DNA of 52,092 bases from Candidatus Nealsonbacteria bacterium RIFCSPLOWO2_01_FULL_43_32 (GCA_001819335.1 MHMH01000015.1:1-52092), one strand, 5' to 3'. Shown: positions 26,267 to 36,272, counted from the first letter of the stretch. Numbers and translations are program-made. The notes: a model not told the origin generated them from the sequence alone.

Positions 26267-27488
26267 AACAAAAATCATTACCGGTCTGGATATCGGCACT
26301 TACTCCATCAAGGCTTTGGCGGCTAGTCAAAATCTGGACACGGGCGCCTTGGAGGTTTTAGGCAAGGTGGAAGCGCCGTCTTTTGGCACCAGACGAGCCG
26401 TGGTGGTTAAGGTTGATGAGGTTGCAAAACATATCGGAGAAGCGCTGGACCAGCTGCAGCAAGCCATCAGCCGCCGCATTGAAGACGTGAACGTTAATAT
26501 CGGAGGTTCTCATTTATTTTGCACTTCTTCTCACGGCACAGTGATTGTTTCCAGAGCCGACCAGAAAATTTCCAAAGAAGATGTCAGTCGGGTTATCCAG
26601 GCGGCCGAATCCATTCCTTTAGCTTCCAATAAGGAGATTTTAGAGGTTTTCCCCAAGGATTTTATGGTTGACGGCGCGCCGATTAAAGAGCCGCTGGACA
26701 TGCACGGCTTAAGGCTGGAGGTTGATATTTTGGCCCTGGGCGGTTTCTCCCCGTATTTAAAAAACTTGACCACGGCTGTTTTGAACGCTGGTTTCCAGGT
26801 CGCTGACACGGTGCCCTCTATTTTAGCCAGTGCCCAGGCGGTCTTGACTTCCTCGCAAAAAGAATTAGGGGTTTGCCTGCTGGATATCGGCGGAGGCACG
26901 ACCGATTTAGCCGTTTACGAAGAAGGAGACTTGGTGCACACAGCTGTTTTTCCGATTGGTTCTGAGCGCATTACTCACGACTTGGCCGTTGGTTTGAAAA
27001 CCGATGTGGAGATTGCGGAAAAAATAAAGCAGGAATTCGGCAGCTGCCTGTCCAAAGGCAGCAATAAGAAGGAGAAAATTGAAATACCAAGAGAATCGGG
27101 CAACAGTGAAATTCTGACTTTTCCCAATAAAATGCTGGTTAAAATTATTGAAGCCAGGGTTTCTGAAATCTTTCATTTAGCCGAAAAAGAACTGAAAACG
27201 CTTTCTCTTAAAGGTCTTTTGCCGGCGGGCGTTGTTTTAACCGGCGGGGGAGCCAAACTGCCCAAGATCGTGGAATTGGCCAAAAAAGAATTAAAGCTGC
27301 CCGTGAGAATCGGTGTGCCTCAAATTTTGGAAGGCCAAGAAAGAGACCCTTCTTTCAGCACCTGCTTTGGCTTGGTGCTCCTGGCTCAAGAAGGAGGCAT
27401 ACTGGATGGCGCAGCGAGCGGACATCCGGGTCCGAAACAAGGCGTCGGAGGGATAATGAAGAAAGTCTTAAAAATATTTATACCATGA
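26259..27488 (+). CDS. ftsA: Cell division protein FtsA
   Basis: TGLDIGTYSIKALAA; LLDIGGGTTDLAVYEEG. Confidence 0.95.
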   Translation: MAKTKIITGLDIGTYSIKALAASQNLDTGALEVLGKVEAPSFGTRRAVVVKVDEVAKHIGEALDQLQQAISRRIEDVNVNIGGSHLFCTSSHGTVIVSRADQKISKEDVSRVIQAAESIPLASNKEILEVFPKDFMVDGAPIKEPLDMHGLRLEVDILALGGFSPYLKNLTTAVLNAGFQVADTVPSILASAQAVLTSSQKELGVCLLDIGGGTTDLAVYEEGDLVHTAVFPIGSERITHDLAVGLKTDVEIAEKIKQEFGSCLSKGSNKKEKIEIPRESGNSEILTFPNKMLVKIIEARVSEIFHLAEKELKTLSLKGLLPAGVVLTGGGAKLPKIVELAKKELKLPVRIGVPQILEGQERDPSFSTCFGLVLLAQEGGILDGAASGHPGPKQGVGGIMKKVLKIFIP

Positions 27489-28423
27489 AAGCGGCGACTA
27501 AAATAAAAGTCGTGGGAGTCGGGGGAGCGGGCGGCAACGCCGTCTCGCGCATGGCTGCCTGCAAAACGCAGGGCGTGGAACTGATTGCCATTAATTGCGA
27601 CGTCCAAGACCTGCAGAAGGCCAGAGCTCATCAGAAGCTGCGCATCGGGCGCAGCTTAACGCAAGGCTTGGGTGCTGGCATGAATCCGGAAAAGGGTAGG
27701 CTAGCTGCGCTGGAGAATAAAGAAGATATTAGTGAGCTTTTAGCGGGGGCTGATATGGTTTTTGTGGCTTGCGGTTTGGGCGGAGGCACGGGTTCCGGGG
27801 CTGCGCCGGTTGTGGCTGAAATTGCCAAAGCCCAAGGGGCCTTGGTGATAGCCGTGGTCACGACTCCCTTTTCGTTTGAAGGAACCTACAGGCATCAGGT
27901 GGCCAAAGGAGCCTTGGAAATCCTGAAAAACAAAGTGGACACCTTGTTGGTCGTGCCTAACGACAAAATCCTCTCGCAGGAAAATAAAGGCGCTACTTTA
28001 CTTGCTGCTTTTTGGGCTTGCGACGAGGTGTTAAGGCAGGCGGTTCAGGGGATTACTGATTTGATTTTCTTTTCCGGCATCATTAATGTTGATTTTGCCG
28101 ACGTTAAAACCATTATGAAGAATGCCGGCCCCGCTTTCTTCGGTCAGGGCAAGGCCAGAGGGGAAAGAAGGGTGGAAACGGCCGTGAACCTGGCCATTCA
28201 TTCGCCTTTGCTTGATTTTTCCATCAGCGGAGCTAAAGGAATTCTGTTTAATGTTTCCGGCGGTGACGATTTGAGTCTGACCGAGATCAACGAAGCCGCC
28301 AATCTGATTACTCAAACCGTCGATCCCAGGGCCAAGATAATTTTCGGCGCCGTTCACGATAAGCATCTCCAGAAAGAAGAGATAAAATTGACGGTCATCG
28401 CCACTGGTTTTGAAAAAAAGTAA
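27485..28423 (+). CDS. ftsZ: Cell division protein FtsZ
   Basis: KVVGVGGAGGNAVSRM; GLGGGTGSGAAPVVAEIAK. Confidence 0.95.
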   Translation: MKAATKIKVVGVGGAGGNAVSRMAACKTQGVELIAINCDVQDLQKARAHQKLRIGRSLTQGLGAGMNPEKGRLAALENKEDISELLAGADMVFVACGLGGGTGSGAAPVVAEIAKAQGALVIAVVTTPFSFEGTYRHQVAKGALEILKNKVDTLLVVPNDKILSQENKGATLLAAFWACDEVLRQAVQGITDLIFFSGIINVDFADVKTIMKNAGPAFFGQGKARGERRVETAVNLAIHSPLLDFSISGAKGILFNVSGGDDLSLTEINEAANLITQTVDPRAKIIFGAVHDKHLQKEEIKLTVIATGFEKK

Positions 28424-28623
28424 TCTGTGGAACGTAATATTTGCTATGCAAATAAACGTTCCAACAGCGTTTAAATTTTTTAAGAAAATTTATTACGCTG
28501 TGGATAAGTCAGAATCCTCAATAGGGGTTGACAGGGGTTTGACCCCCTTTTTTTATCGGGGTAAAATGGAGTAATCTTTTAATTTTCTCTACTCAAAGAG
28601 ATTTTTTTATCGCCACGGACAAT

Positions 28624-30759
28624 ATGGTAGCCGACAAAATTAAAAAAATTCAAAAAAGAGACGGCCGAGTAGTTGATTTTGACCAGCAGAAGATTACCGA
28701 CGCCATCGAGAAAGCGGTGACAGCGAGCGGCCAGGGGGACGGAGAAGAATCAAAGCGGGTTTCCGACAAAGTGGTTGAATTATTGAACCGCCGGTTTAGA
28801 GATAATGGAGTGCCTCAAGTGGAACAGATTCAGGACATTGTGGAAGAAACTTTGATTGCGGAAAATTTAGCCGAAACCGCCAAAGCCTACATTCTTTACA
28901 GAGAGCAGCGAAGGAGAATCAGAGAGGCAGCCGGCGGTATTGATGAGTCGCTGGAAATGATTGATAAATACATCAAAGAATTGGACTGGCAGGTTTACGA
29001 AAACGCCAACATGGCTTATTCTTTGCAGGGCCTGAACCATTACGGCGTTTCCGCTTTGACCAAAAGGTACTGGCTCAACAAAGTTTATCCCAAGGAAATC
29101 AGGGAAGCGGCTGAAGGCGGAGACTTTCACATTCATAATTTAGACACGTTGGCGACTTACTGCAATGGCTGGGACCTTTACGATTTGCTTTTAAGGGGCT
29201 TTGGCGGAGTTCAGGGCAAAGTAGAGTCCAAGCCGGCCAAGCACTTGGCCAGTGCTTTGGGCCAGCTGGTTAATTTCTGGTACATCGTGCAAGGAGAAAG
29301 CGCCGGGGCCCAAGCGATTTCCTCGTTTGATACTTTATTGGCGCCTTTTGTCCGCTACGATAATTTAAATTATCATCAGGTTAAGCAAGCCATGCAGGAA
29401 TTCCTGTTCAACTGCTCCATTTCCACCAGGGTGGGGTTTCAAAATCCTTTTACCAATCTGACGATAGACATCAAGCCGTCGCCGGCCTTAGCCAAACAGC
29501 CGGTCATTATCGGGGGTAAAGCGCAAAAAGAAACCTACGGCGAGTTTCAAGAGGAAATGAACATGATCAACCGGGCCTTTTACGAAGGATTAATGGAGGG
29601 AGACGCCAAGGGCCGGCCTTTTACCTTTCCCATTCCCACGGTCAATATTACCAAGGACTTTGACTGGGACGACCCGAATCTGGACCCCTTATGGGAAGCG
29701 ACCGCCAAATACGGCGTGAATTATTTCAGCAATTTCATCAATTCCGACATGAAGCCCGAAGACGTGAGGAGTATGTGTTGCCGACTTCGTTTATCAAATA
29801 AAGAGCTTTATAAAAGAGGCGGGGGGTTGTTCGGCTCGCAACCCTTAACAGGAAGTATTGGCGTCGTGACGATTAACATGCCGAGAATCGGCTATCTTTC
29901 CAAAACCAAAAAAGAATTTTTTGAAAGACTGGGCCATATGATGGACTTGGCCAAAGAAAGCTTGGAGATTAAAAGAAAATCTCTGGATAATTTTATGGAA
30001 AAAGGCCTTTATCCTTATTCCAAGCATTATCTTTCCGGCATCAAGCAAATGAGAGGCAATTATTACGGCAATCATTTTTCCACCATCGGCTTGGTGGGTA
30101 TGAACGAAACCATGCTGAATTTTATCGGAGAAAATATCGGTTCCAAGCAGGGAAAAAAATTAGCCCTTGAAATTATGGATTTTATGAGGGAAAGGCTGAT
30201 TAAATACCAGGAAGAAACTAACAATCCGTATAATCTGGAAGCGACTCCGGCTGAATCAACCGCCTATCGGTTAGCCCAGAAAGACAAAGAAAAGTATCCC
30301 GACATTATTACGGCCGGCGAACAAGCGCCCTATTACACCAACTCCATCCATCTGCCGGTCAACTATACCGATGATTTGTTCGAGGTTTTAAAGCTTCAGG
30401 ACGAGCTTCAGACGAAATTTACCGGCGGCACGGTCATCCACCTGTTTTTGGGGGAACGGATTTTTGACATTCAAACGGTGAAAAGCCTGATTAAGAAGAT
30501 TTTTGAGAATTTCCGTCTGCCCTACATCACCCTGACTCCGACTTTTTCCATTTGCCCCTCTCACGGCTATTTAAACGGCGAGCATTTCGAGTGCCCCAAA
30601 TGCACCATCAAACAGCCCTGCGAGGTTTATTCGCGCATTGTGGGCTATCTCCGGCCGGTTCAGCAGTGGAACAAAGGCAAGAAAGAAGAATTCAGGCAGC
30701 GAGAGGAGTTTCAGGTTCAAGAGCCCCCAAAGGCGTTGATGGTCGCATCAACAAAGTGA
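28624..30759 (+). CDS. nrdD: Anaerobic ribonucleoside-triphosphate reductase
   Basis: ATP-cone N-terminus; C-terminal CPSHGYLNGEHFECPKC zinc site. Confidence 0.93.
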   Translation: MVADKIKKIQKRDGRVVDFDQQKITDAIEKAVTASGQGDGEESKRVSDKVVELLNRRFRDNGVPQVEQIQDIVEETLIAENLAETAKAYILYREQRRRIREAAGGIDESLEMIDKYIKELDWQVYENANMAYSLQGLNHYGVSALTKRYWLNKVYPKEIREAAEGGDFHIHNLDTLATYCNGWDLYDLLLRGFGGVQGKVESKPAKHLASALGQLVNFWYIVQGESAGAQAISSFDTLLAPFVRYDNLNYHQVKQAMQEFLFNCSISTRVGFQNPFTNLTIDIKPSPALAKQPVIIGGKAQKETYGEFQEEMNMINRAFYEGLMEGDAKGRPFTFPIPTVNITKDFDWDDPNLDPLWEATAKYGVNYFSNFINSDMKPEDVRSMCCRLRLSNKELYKRGGGLFGSQPLTGSIGVVTINMPRIGYLSKTKKEFFERLGHMMDLAKESLEIKRKSLDNFMEKGLYPYSKHYLSGIKQMRGNYYGNHFSTIGLVGMNETMLNFIGENIGSKQGKKLALEIMDFMRERLIKYQEETNNPYNLEATPAESTAYRLAQKDKEKYPDIITAGEQAPYYTNSIHLPVNYTDDLFEVLKLQDELQTKFTGGTVIHLFLGERIFDIQTVKSLIKKIFENFRLPYITLTPTFSICPSHGYLNGEHFECPKCTIKQPCEVYSRIVGYLRPVQQWNKGKKEEFRQREEFQVQEPPKALMVASTK

Positions 30760-31502
30760 TGCTCATTGGCGGCTTACAAAAGAATACCTTAATCGACTTC
30801 CCGGGCCGCTTAGCGGCCACGGTTTTTCTTTGCTCGTGTAATTTCCGATGCCCTTGGTGCTACTCCAGAGAGCTTGTGTTGCCCGAAGCCATAGAAAATC
30901 AGCCCAAAATTCCGGAAAAAGATTTTTTTGATTTTTTGGAACAGAGAAGGGGTTTGCTGGAGGGGGTGGTCGTTTGCGGGGGAGAGCCGACGATGAATAA
31001 AGATTTGCCGGAATTCATAAAAAAAATTAAAGACTTGGGATATTTAGTCAAGCTTGATACCAACGGTTCCAATCCGGAGATGCTGAAAAAATTAATTAGT
31101 AAGAAGGCGAAGAGAGATTCTCTCTCTTCTTCAACTTCGTTTCCGCAAAGCGGAAACTCGTTAGTTGATTACGTGGCCATGGACGTAAAATTGCCTAAAG
31201 AGAGATATCAAGAAGTTTTGGGAGTTGATGTAAAAAAGATTGATGAGAGCATCAAGATTTTAAAAAAAGGAGAAGTAGATTACGAGTTTCGAAGCACAAT
31301 AGTGCCCACCATCCATACCAAAGAAGATATTGTGGAAATAGCAAAATGGATAGGCGGGCGAGGAAGATATTATCTGCAGAATTTCCGGCCGGAAAAAACC
31401 ATTGACCCAGAATTCGAAAAACTCAAACCGTATCCGGAAGAATATCTTATGGAAATCAAAAAAGCCATTGCCCCATTTTTTGAAATTTGCAAGATACGAT
31501 AA
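30759..31502 (+). CDS. nrdG: Anaerobic RNR activating radical-SAM protein
   Basis: NTLIDFPGRLAATVFLCSCNFRCPWCYSREL (CxxxCxxC); start overlaps the nrdD stop (GTGATG); the ORF track start at 30552 is too far upstream. Confidence 0.88.
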   Translation: MLIGGLQKNTLIDFPGRLAATVFLCSCNFRCPWCYSRELVLPEAIENQPKIPEKDFFDFLEQRRGLLEGVVVCGGEPTMNKDLPEFIKKIKDLGYLVKLDTNGSNPEMLKKLISKKAKRDSLSSSTSFPQSGNSLVDYVAMDVKLPKERYQEVLGVDVKKIDESIKILKKGEVDYEFRSTIVPTIHTKEDIVEIAKWIGGRGRYYLQNFRPEKTIDPEFEKLKPYPEEYLMEIKKAIAPFFEICKIR

Positions 31503-31511
31503 AATGAAAGA

Positions 31512-32855
31512 ATGACTGCCTCAAGAGTTTTCTTATATTTTTGTCTCTCTTTTATCATAGGAATTTTTGTCAGTTCGCTTGCACCGGTTTCCCGGTTTTT
31601 TATACTGGGACTTTTAATTTTAGGAATATTTTTAATAAGCATATTTTGGCATGTTAAAAAATTAGTAGTCATAGGTTTCTGTGTACTATTTCTGGTGTTA
31701 GGCATTGGGCGACACCAAACGATTGAATCGGCTATTCCCAACATCACAGAACAAAATATTAATTTTGTAGGCGTGGTTTCAGAAGAGCCGGATATCAGAG
31801 ATAAATACACCAAATTAATCGTTGAAACAACAGCCGTTGAGGGCAAGGTTTTAGTCAACGCCAGCCGTTATCCCGAATATCAATACGGCGACCAGCTGAA
31901 AATTACTGGCAAGCTGGAAAAACCGCCAATCTTCGACAACTTTAACTACCATGATTATCTTAAAAAAGACGGCATTTTCACGACCATGAATTTTCCTGAA
32001 ATATCCTTAGCTGGCCAAAACTCCGGCCATCCGATTTATCAAGCTATTTTTTCTTTTAAAAATAAATTCAAAGAAACCGCCCGGAAATTTATTGTACCGC
32101 CCCAAGTCGGTCTTTTAGAAGCTTTGATTTTCGGGGATGAAGGCGGCATTTCAAAAGAGTGGCGCGATAAACTAAACCTTACTGGCACGCGCCATATCGC
32201 CGCGGTTTCGGGAATGAATATTACGATTATTTCAGTTTTGATTTTAAATTTTCTTCTGGCGCTGGGCCTTTGGCGCAAGCAAGCTTTTTATTTTACCGTT
32301 GTTCTGCTGGTGCTTTACGTTTTAATGGTGGGCGCTCCGGCTTCGGCGGTCCGGGCCGGGATCATGGGCGGCCTTTTTTTAACTGCCCGGCATCTGGGCA
32401 GAATGTCGGCTGCTTTCAGGGCAATTGTTTTCGCCGGTACTGTCATGCTAGCTTTCAACCCCTTGCTTTTAAGATTGGATATTGGTTTCCAGCTGTCATT
32501 TTTGGCCATTACAGGCATAATTGAGCTTCAGCCGGTTTTCTCCAAGTTTTTAAAAAAAATTCCCGATTACAGATTTTTCCCCATCAAAACCACCTTAGCG
32601 GCCACGTTTTCCGCCCAAATTTTTACCTTGCCGATTTTAATCTATAATTTTGGCCGCATCCCCATACTTTCACCAATTACCAATATTTTAATCGTGCCGT
32701 TTTTGGCGCCTATCACCGTTCTGATTTTTGTTTTTGGGATAACTTCAATGATTTTTTCGCCGCTGGGTTATGTTTTATCCTGGCCGGTCTGGTTTTCTTT
32801 ATCATATATGACCAACATTATCGACGTCTTTTCCAAACTTCCTAAAATTTGGTAG
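31512..32855 (+). CDS. comEC: ComEC/Rec2-family competence membrane protein (no C-terminal metallo-beta-lactamase domain)
   Basis: LTGTRHIAAVSGMNITIIS; multi-TM; 447 aa. Confidence 0.88.
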   Translation: MTASRVFLYFCLSFIIGIFVSSLAPVSRFFILGLLILGIFLISIFWHVKKLVVIGFCVLFLVLGIGRHQTIESAIPNITEQNINFVGVVSEEPDIRDKYTKLIVETTAVEGKVLVNASRYPEYQYGDQLKITGKLEKPPIFDNFNYHDYLKKDGIFTTMNFPEISLAGQNSGHPIYQAIFSFKNKFKETARKFIVPPQVGLLEALIFGDEGGISKEWRDKLNLTGTRHIAAVSGMNITIISVLILNFLLALGLWRKQAFYFTVVLLVLYVLMVGAPASAVRAGIMGGLFLTARHLGRMSAAFRAIVFAGTVMLAFNPLLLRLDIGFQLSFLAITGIIELQPVFSKFLKKIPDYRFFPIKTTLAATFSAQIFTLPILIYNFGRIPILSPITNILIVPFLAPITVLIFVFGITSMIFSPLGYVLSWPVWFSLSYMTNIIDVFSKLPKIW

Positions 32856-32867
32856 AATGAAACAATT

Positions 32868-34139
32868 ATGGATAAAAAAGCCTGGGTGATAGCGGTCGAT
32901 ATGGGTTATGGTCATCAAAGGACGGCTTATCCTTTGAGGCACTTGGCTTTTGAAGGAAAGGTGATTAACGCCAACAATTACGAGGGCATTCCCAAAAGAG
33001 ACAAAGAAATTTGGCAAAAAGCCAAGAATGGCTATGAATTTATTTCCGCTTTCAGGCGAACGCCCGTCATTGGCCCCTTAGTTTTTGGAGCTTTTAATAA
33101 GCTTCAAAGAATCTTGAGTTTTTATCCCAAAAGAGATTTATCAGAACCCAATTTTCAGCTGCGCCAAACCCTGGCGCCGATTCAAAAAGGCTGGGGCAGG
33201 GATTTGATAGAAACCCTTCGACTTCGCTCAGGGCGAGAACCCTTGCCCCTAATCGCCACCTTTTTTACGGCCGTTTTTATGGCCGAGTATTTTAAATATC
33301 CGGGCGAAATCTATTGCGTAGTTTGCGATACCGACATCTCCAGAACCTGGGCGCCCTTAAGACCGCAAAAGAGCAAGATAAAATATTTTACCCCGACGGC
33401 CCGAGTAGCCGAACGTTTGCAGCTTTATGGCGTGAGGCCAGAAAATATCTTTCTGACCGGTTATCCGCTGCCCCAGGAGAACATCGGTTCTGAAAAGACG
33501 GAAATTTTAAAAGAAGACCTGAAGCATCGCTTGGTGAATCTGGACCCCCGAGGAAGATATTTTAAAAACTATCAAGACCTCATTGAGCTGAAATTAGGCA
33601 AATTGCCTAAAAAATCAAACCACCCCTTAACGGTTATGTTTGCGGTCGGGGGAGCGGGCGCGCAGAGAGAAATCGGGGTGAAGATTGTTAATCATTTAGC
33701 TAAAAAAATTAAATCAGGTCAAGTCAAAGTTATTTTAGTGGCGGGTGTCAGAGAAAAAATCAGAAACTATTTTAGAGGCAAGACCAGGGGTTTGGACATT
33801 GAAATCATCTTTGATGAAAACATTACAAATTATTTCCAAAAATTTAACCAGGCTTTGAGGAAAACCGACATTTTATGGACCAAGCCCTCGGAACTTTCCT
33901 TCTATTCGGCCTTGGGTTTGCCGATTGTCATTGCTCCGCCCATCGGCTCCCAGGAAGAATTCAATCAAAGATGGCTTTTGAATTCGGGCTTTGGCATTTT
34001 GCAGAAAGACGTCAATTATCTTGAGCAATGGCTTTTTGACTGGCTGGACCAGGGGTATTTGGCTGAATGCGCCATGCAGGGTTTTGTTGAGGGTGAAAAA
34101 TTAGGCACTTTTAATATTCAAAAAATATGCTTTGGTTAG
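32868..34139 (+). CDS. GT-B-like glycosyltransferase-type protein
   Basis: MGYGHQRTAYPLRHL; GGAGAQREIG; EEFNQRWLLNSGFG; distant MurG/MGDG-synthase-like architecture. Confidence 0.5.
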   Translation: MDKKAWVIAVDMGYGHQRTAYPLRHLAFEGKVINANNYEGIPKRDKEIWQKAKNGYEFISAFRRTPVIGPLVFGAFNKLQRILSFYPKRDLSEPNFQLRQTLAPIQKGWGRDLIETLRLRSGREPLPLIATFFTAVFMAEYFKYPGEIYCVVCDTDISRTWAPLRPQKSKIKYFTPTARVAERLQLYGVRPENIFLTGYPLPQENIGSEKTEILKEDLKHRLVNLDPRGRYFKNYQDLIELKLGKLPKKSNHPLTVMFAVGGAGAQREIGVKIVNHLAKKIKSGQVKVILVAGVREKIRNYFRGKTRGLDIEIIFDENITNYFQKFNQALRKTDILWTKPSELSFYSALGLPIVIAPPIGSQEEFNQRWLLNSGFGILQKDVNYLEQWLFDWLDQGYLAECAMQGFVEGEKLGTFNIQKICFG

Positions 34140-35041
34140 CTATTGCTATCTTCTCTTATTTGATTCTGGCCATGGTGGCGTTGGTCGATAAATGGTTTTT
34201 AGCCGGTCCAGTGCCCAGCCCCAAAACCTATATTTTTTATATAGGTACGCTCCAAATTTTCGCCGTGCTGCTGATTCCTTTTGTCGGCTTGGCTGTCCCG
34301 GGAATTCCCCAATTTTTTTTGGCCTTGGCTTCCGGAGCTTTTTTTGTCTTTGGGCTCTATTGGTTTTTTAAAGGCTTGCAGTTTTTTGAGCCTTCAAGAA
34401 TTGTGCCGGCCGTGGGGGGGCTTTTGCCCATTTTCAGTTTTTTGTTCATTTTTATTTTTTCTGGTGGCCGGGAAACAATCAGCCCCGGAGATTTCTTGGC
34501 GTTCTTTTTATTGGTGGTAGGGTCGGTCCTGCTGACTTACGAAAGAGCTAAAAAATTTTCTTGGGCCAGCATCAAAATATCCACAATTACAGCCATTCTT
34601 ATTGCTCTTTCTTTTGTTCTGGCTAAATATGTTTATTTGGGCATAGACTTTTGGTCGGGTTTTATCTGGATAAAAGCCGGGAGTTTCCTGGCGGGCATTT
34701 CGTTCCTTTTGCTTTTTAGGAAAGAAATTTTGGCCGAAGTTTTTAAGAAAAAAGAAGACAGCGCCCGTAAAAAGACTACGGCCGTCTTCTTCCTTAACCA
34801 AGGAGTGGCCGCCGGAGCAAACATTCTGCAGAATTGGGCGATTGCTTTAGCTCCGCTGGCTTATGTTGCTTTTATCAACGCTCTTCAGGGCGTCCAGTAC
34901 GCTTTCTTATTGATTTTAGCCGTTTTGCTTTCTTCAAGATTTCCCAGATTATTGAAAGAACAAGTTGCCCGGGAAGTAATTTTACAAAAAATCATGGCTA
35001 TTTTAATTATCGGCGGCGGGTTAGCAATTTTAGCCCTATAA
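34127..35041 (+). CDS. EamA/DMT-like multi-TM membrane protein
   Basis: About 10 hydrophobic helices; FEPSRIVPAVGGLLPIFSFLF. Confidence 0.55.
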   Translation: MLWLAIAIFSYLILAMVALVDKWFLAGPVPSPKTYIFYIGTLQIFAVLLIPFVGLAVPGIPQFFLALASGAFFVFGLYWFFKGLQFFEPSRIVPAVGGLLPIFSFLFIFIFSGGRETISPGDFLAFFLLVVGSVLLTYERAKKFSWASIKISTITAILIALSFVLAKYVYLGIDFWSGFIWIKAGSFLAGISFLLLFRKEILAEVFKKKEDSARKKTTAVFFLNQGVAAGANILQNWAIALAPLAYVAFINALQGVQYAFLLILAVLLSSRFPRLLKEQVAREVILQKIMAILIIGGGLAILAL

Positions 35042-35044
35042 GGC

Positions 35045-35096
35045 GATGAAGAAATTATTCTTCATCTTCACCTTCGTCCCGTAAAACGGGACTCGG
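35045..35096 (+). repeat. Two-hairpin element upstream of the GH-like gene
   Basis: GATGAAGAA ATTA TTCTTCATC then CCTTC-GTCCCGT-AAA-ACGGGAC-TCGG, 3 nt before ATG. Confidence 0.8.
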
Positions 35097-35099
35097 TCA

Positions 35100-36095
35100 A
35101 TGAAGAAGATTTTTAAGAAAATTTTAATAATTCTTGCGGTTCTGGTTTTGATTTTTATTGGCTATTTTTCCACTGGTTCGGCGCCTCAAGCGCTGGAAAT
35201 CGCCTGGGGCGTTAATTTTTCTCAAAGGCATGCTGAATATTTAGGGCTTGATTGGCAAGAGACTTATTTGGCTTTCATTAACGACCTTGGGGTGAAAAGA
35301 ATAAAAATAGCCAGCCAGTGGGACCTGATTGAGCCGCTGGAGGGGGAATATCATTTCAGAGATTTAGATTGGCAGATTCAAAAAGCCCAGGACGCGGGGG
35401 TGGCAACTCTTTTGGTTATAGGAATAAAAACCGGCCGTTGGCCAGAGTGCCGTATTCCCGATTGGGCAAAATACTTGACGAAAGCAAATCAACAGGAAAA
35501 GATTCTAAGATTAATTGAAAATATTGTTCTAAGATACAAAGATTCAAGCTCCGTCAAATACTGGCAAGTAGAAAACGAACCGTTTTTCCCGTTCGGAGAT
35601 TGTCCCTGGCAAGATAAGAACTTCTTGAAAAAAGAAATCAATCTGGTAAAATCTTTAGACCCGACTCGTCCGGTCGTTATTTCCGACAGCGGCGAATTCT
35701 CTTTCTGGCTCACTGCCGCGAAACTTGGAGACGTAGTCAGCACCACTTTGCATCGCAAGGTTTGGTTCCAAGAGATCAAAACTTACATCACCTATCCCTT
35801 GAGACCAGTTTTTTATTGGAAGAAATCACAAATTATTAGGAGGTTTTTTGGCAAAGAAGTCATCGGCGGGGAGCTTCAGGCCGAACCTTGGTGTCCTCAA
35901 GGCATTAGCGATTGCGAGCTTTTTGAGCAGGCCAAAACCATGAATCCTCAACTCTTTAAAGAAAACATTGGATTCGCCCAAAAAACCGGCTTAAAAGAAT
36001 TTTACCTTTGGGGTAGCGAGTGGTGGTATTGGCTCAAAGAGAAGCAGAATAAGCCAGAAATTTGGAATGAAGCTAAAAAATTACTTACCCCGTAG
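35100..36095 (+). CDS. Membrane-anchored glycoside hydrolase-like TIM-barrel protein
   Basis: N-terminal TM; VKYWQVENEPFFPFG acid/base-type NEP motif; late Glu-containing FYLWGSEWWYW. Confidence 0.6.
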   Translation: MKKIFKKILIILAVLVLIFIGYFSTGSAPQALEIAWGVNFSQRHAEYLGLDWQETYLAFINDLGVKRIKIASQWDLIEPLEGEYHFRDLDWQIQKAQDAGVATLLVIGIKTGRWPECRIPDWAKYLTKANQQEKILRLIENIVLRYKDSSSVKYWQVENEPFFPFGDCPWQDKNFLKKEINLVKSLDPTRPVVISDSGEFSFWLTAAKLGDVVSTTLHRKVWFQEIKTYITYPLRPVFYWKKSQIIRRFFGKEVIGGELQAEPWCPQGISDCELFEQAKTMNPQLFKENIGFAQKTGLKEFYLWGSEWWYWLKEKQNKPEIWNEAKKLLTP

Positions 36096-36128
36096 TTAAA
36101 TTCAAAAAATTTATACTACCGGGGTTTA
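36088..36128 (+). terminator. Putative terminator
   Basis: CCCCGTAGT ... ACTACCGGGG followed by TTTAAAT. Confidence 0.45.
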
Positions 36129-36190
36129 AATAAAATAAAATATGAAAAATCGTCCGAATTTTATGATAAATAAATTACAAATAAATGGGC

Positions 36191-36218
36191 TTGACAAGGG
36201 TACCAGCTTTGCTATACT
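36191..36218 (+). promoter_or_regulatory. Putative promoter of the NYN-domain gene
   Basis: TTGACA (36191-36196), 16-nt spacer, TATACT (36213-36218). Confidence 0.6.
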
Positions 36219-36272
36219 TATAATAGTTAATCCCACCGCTCTCTCGGTTCGCCGGGACAGCGGTTTTTATTT

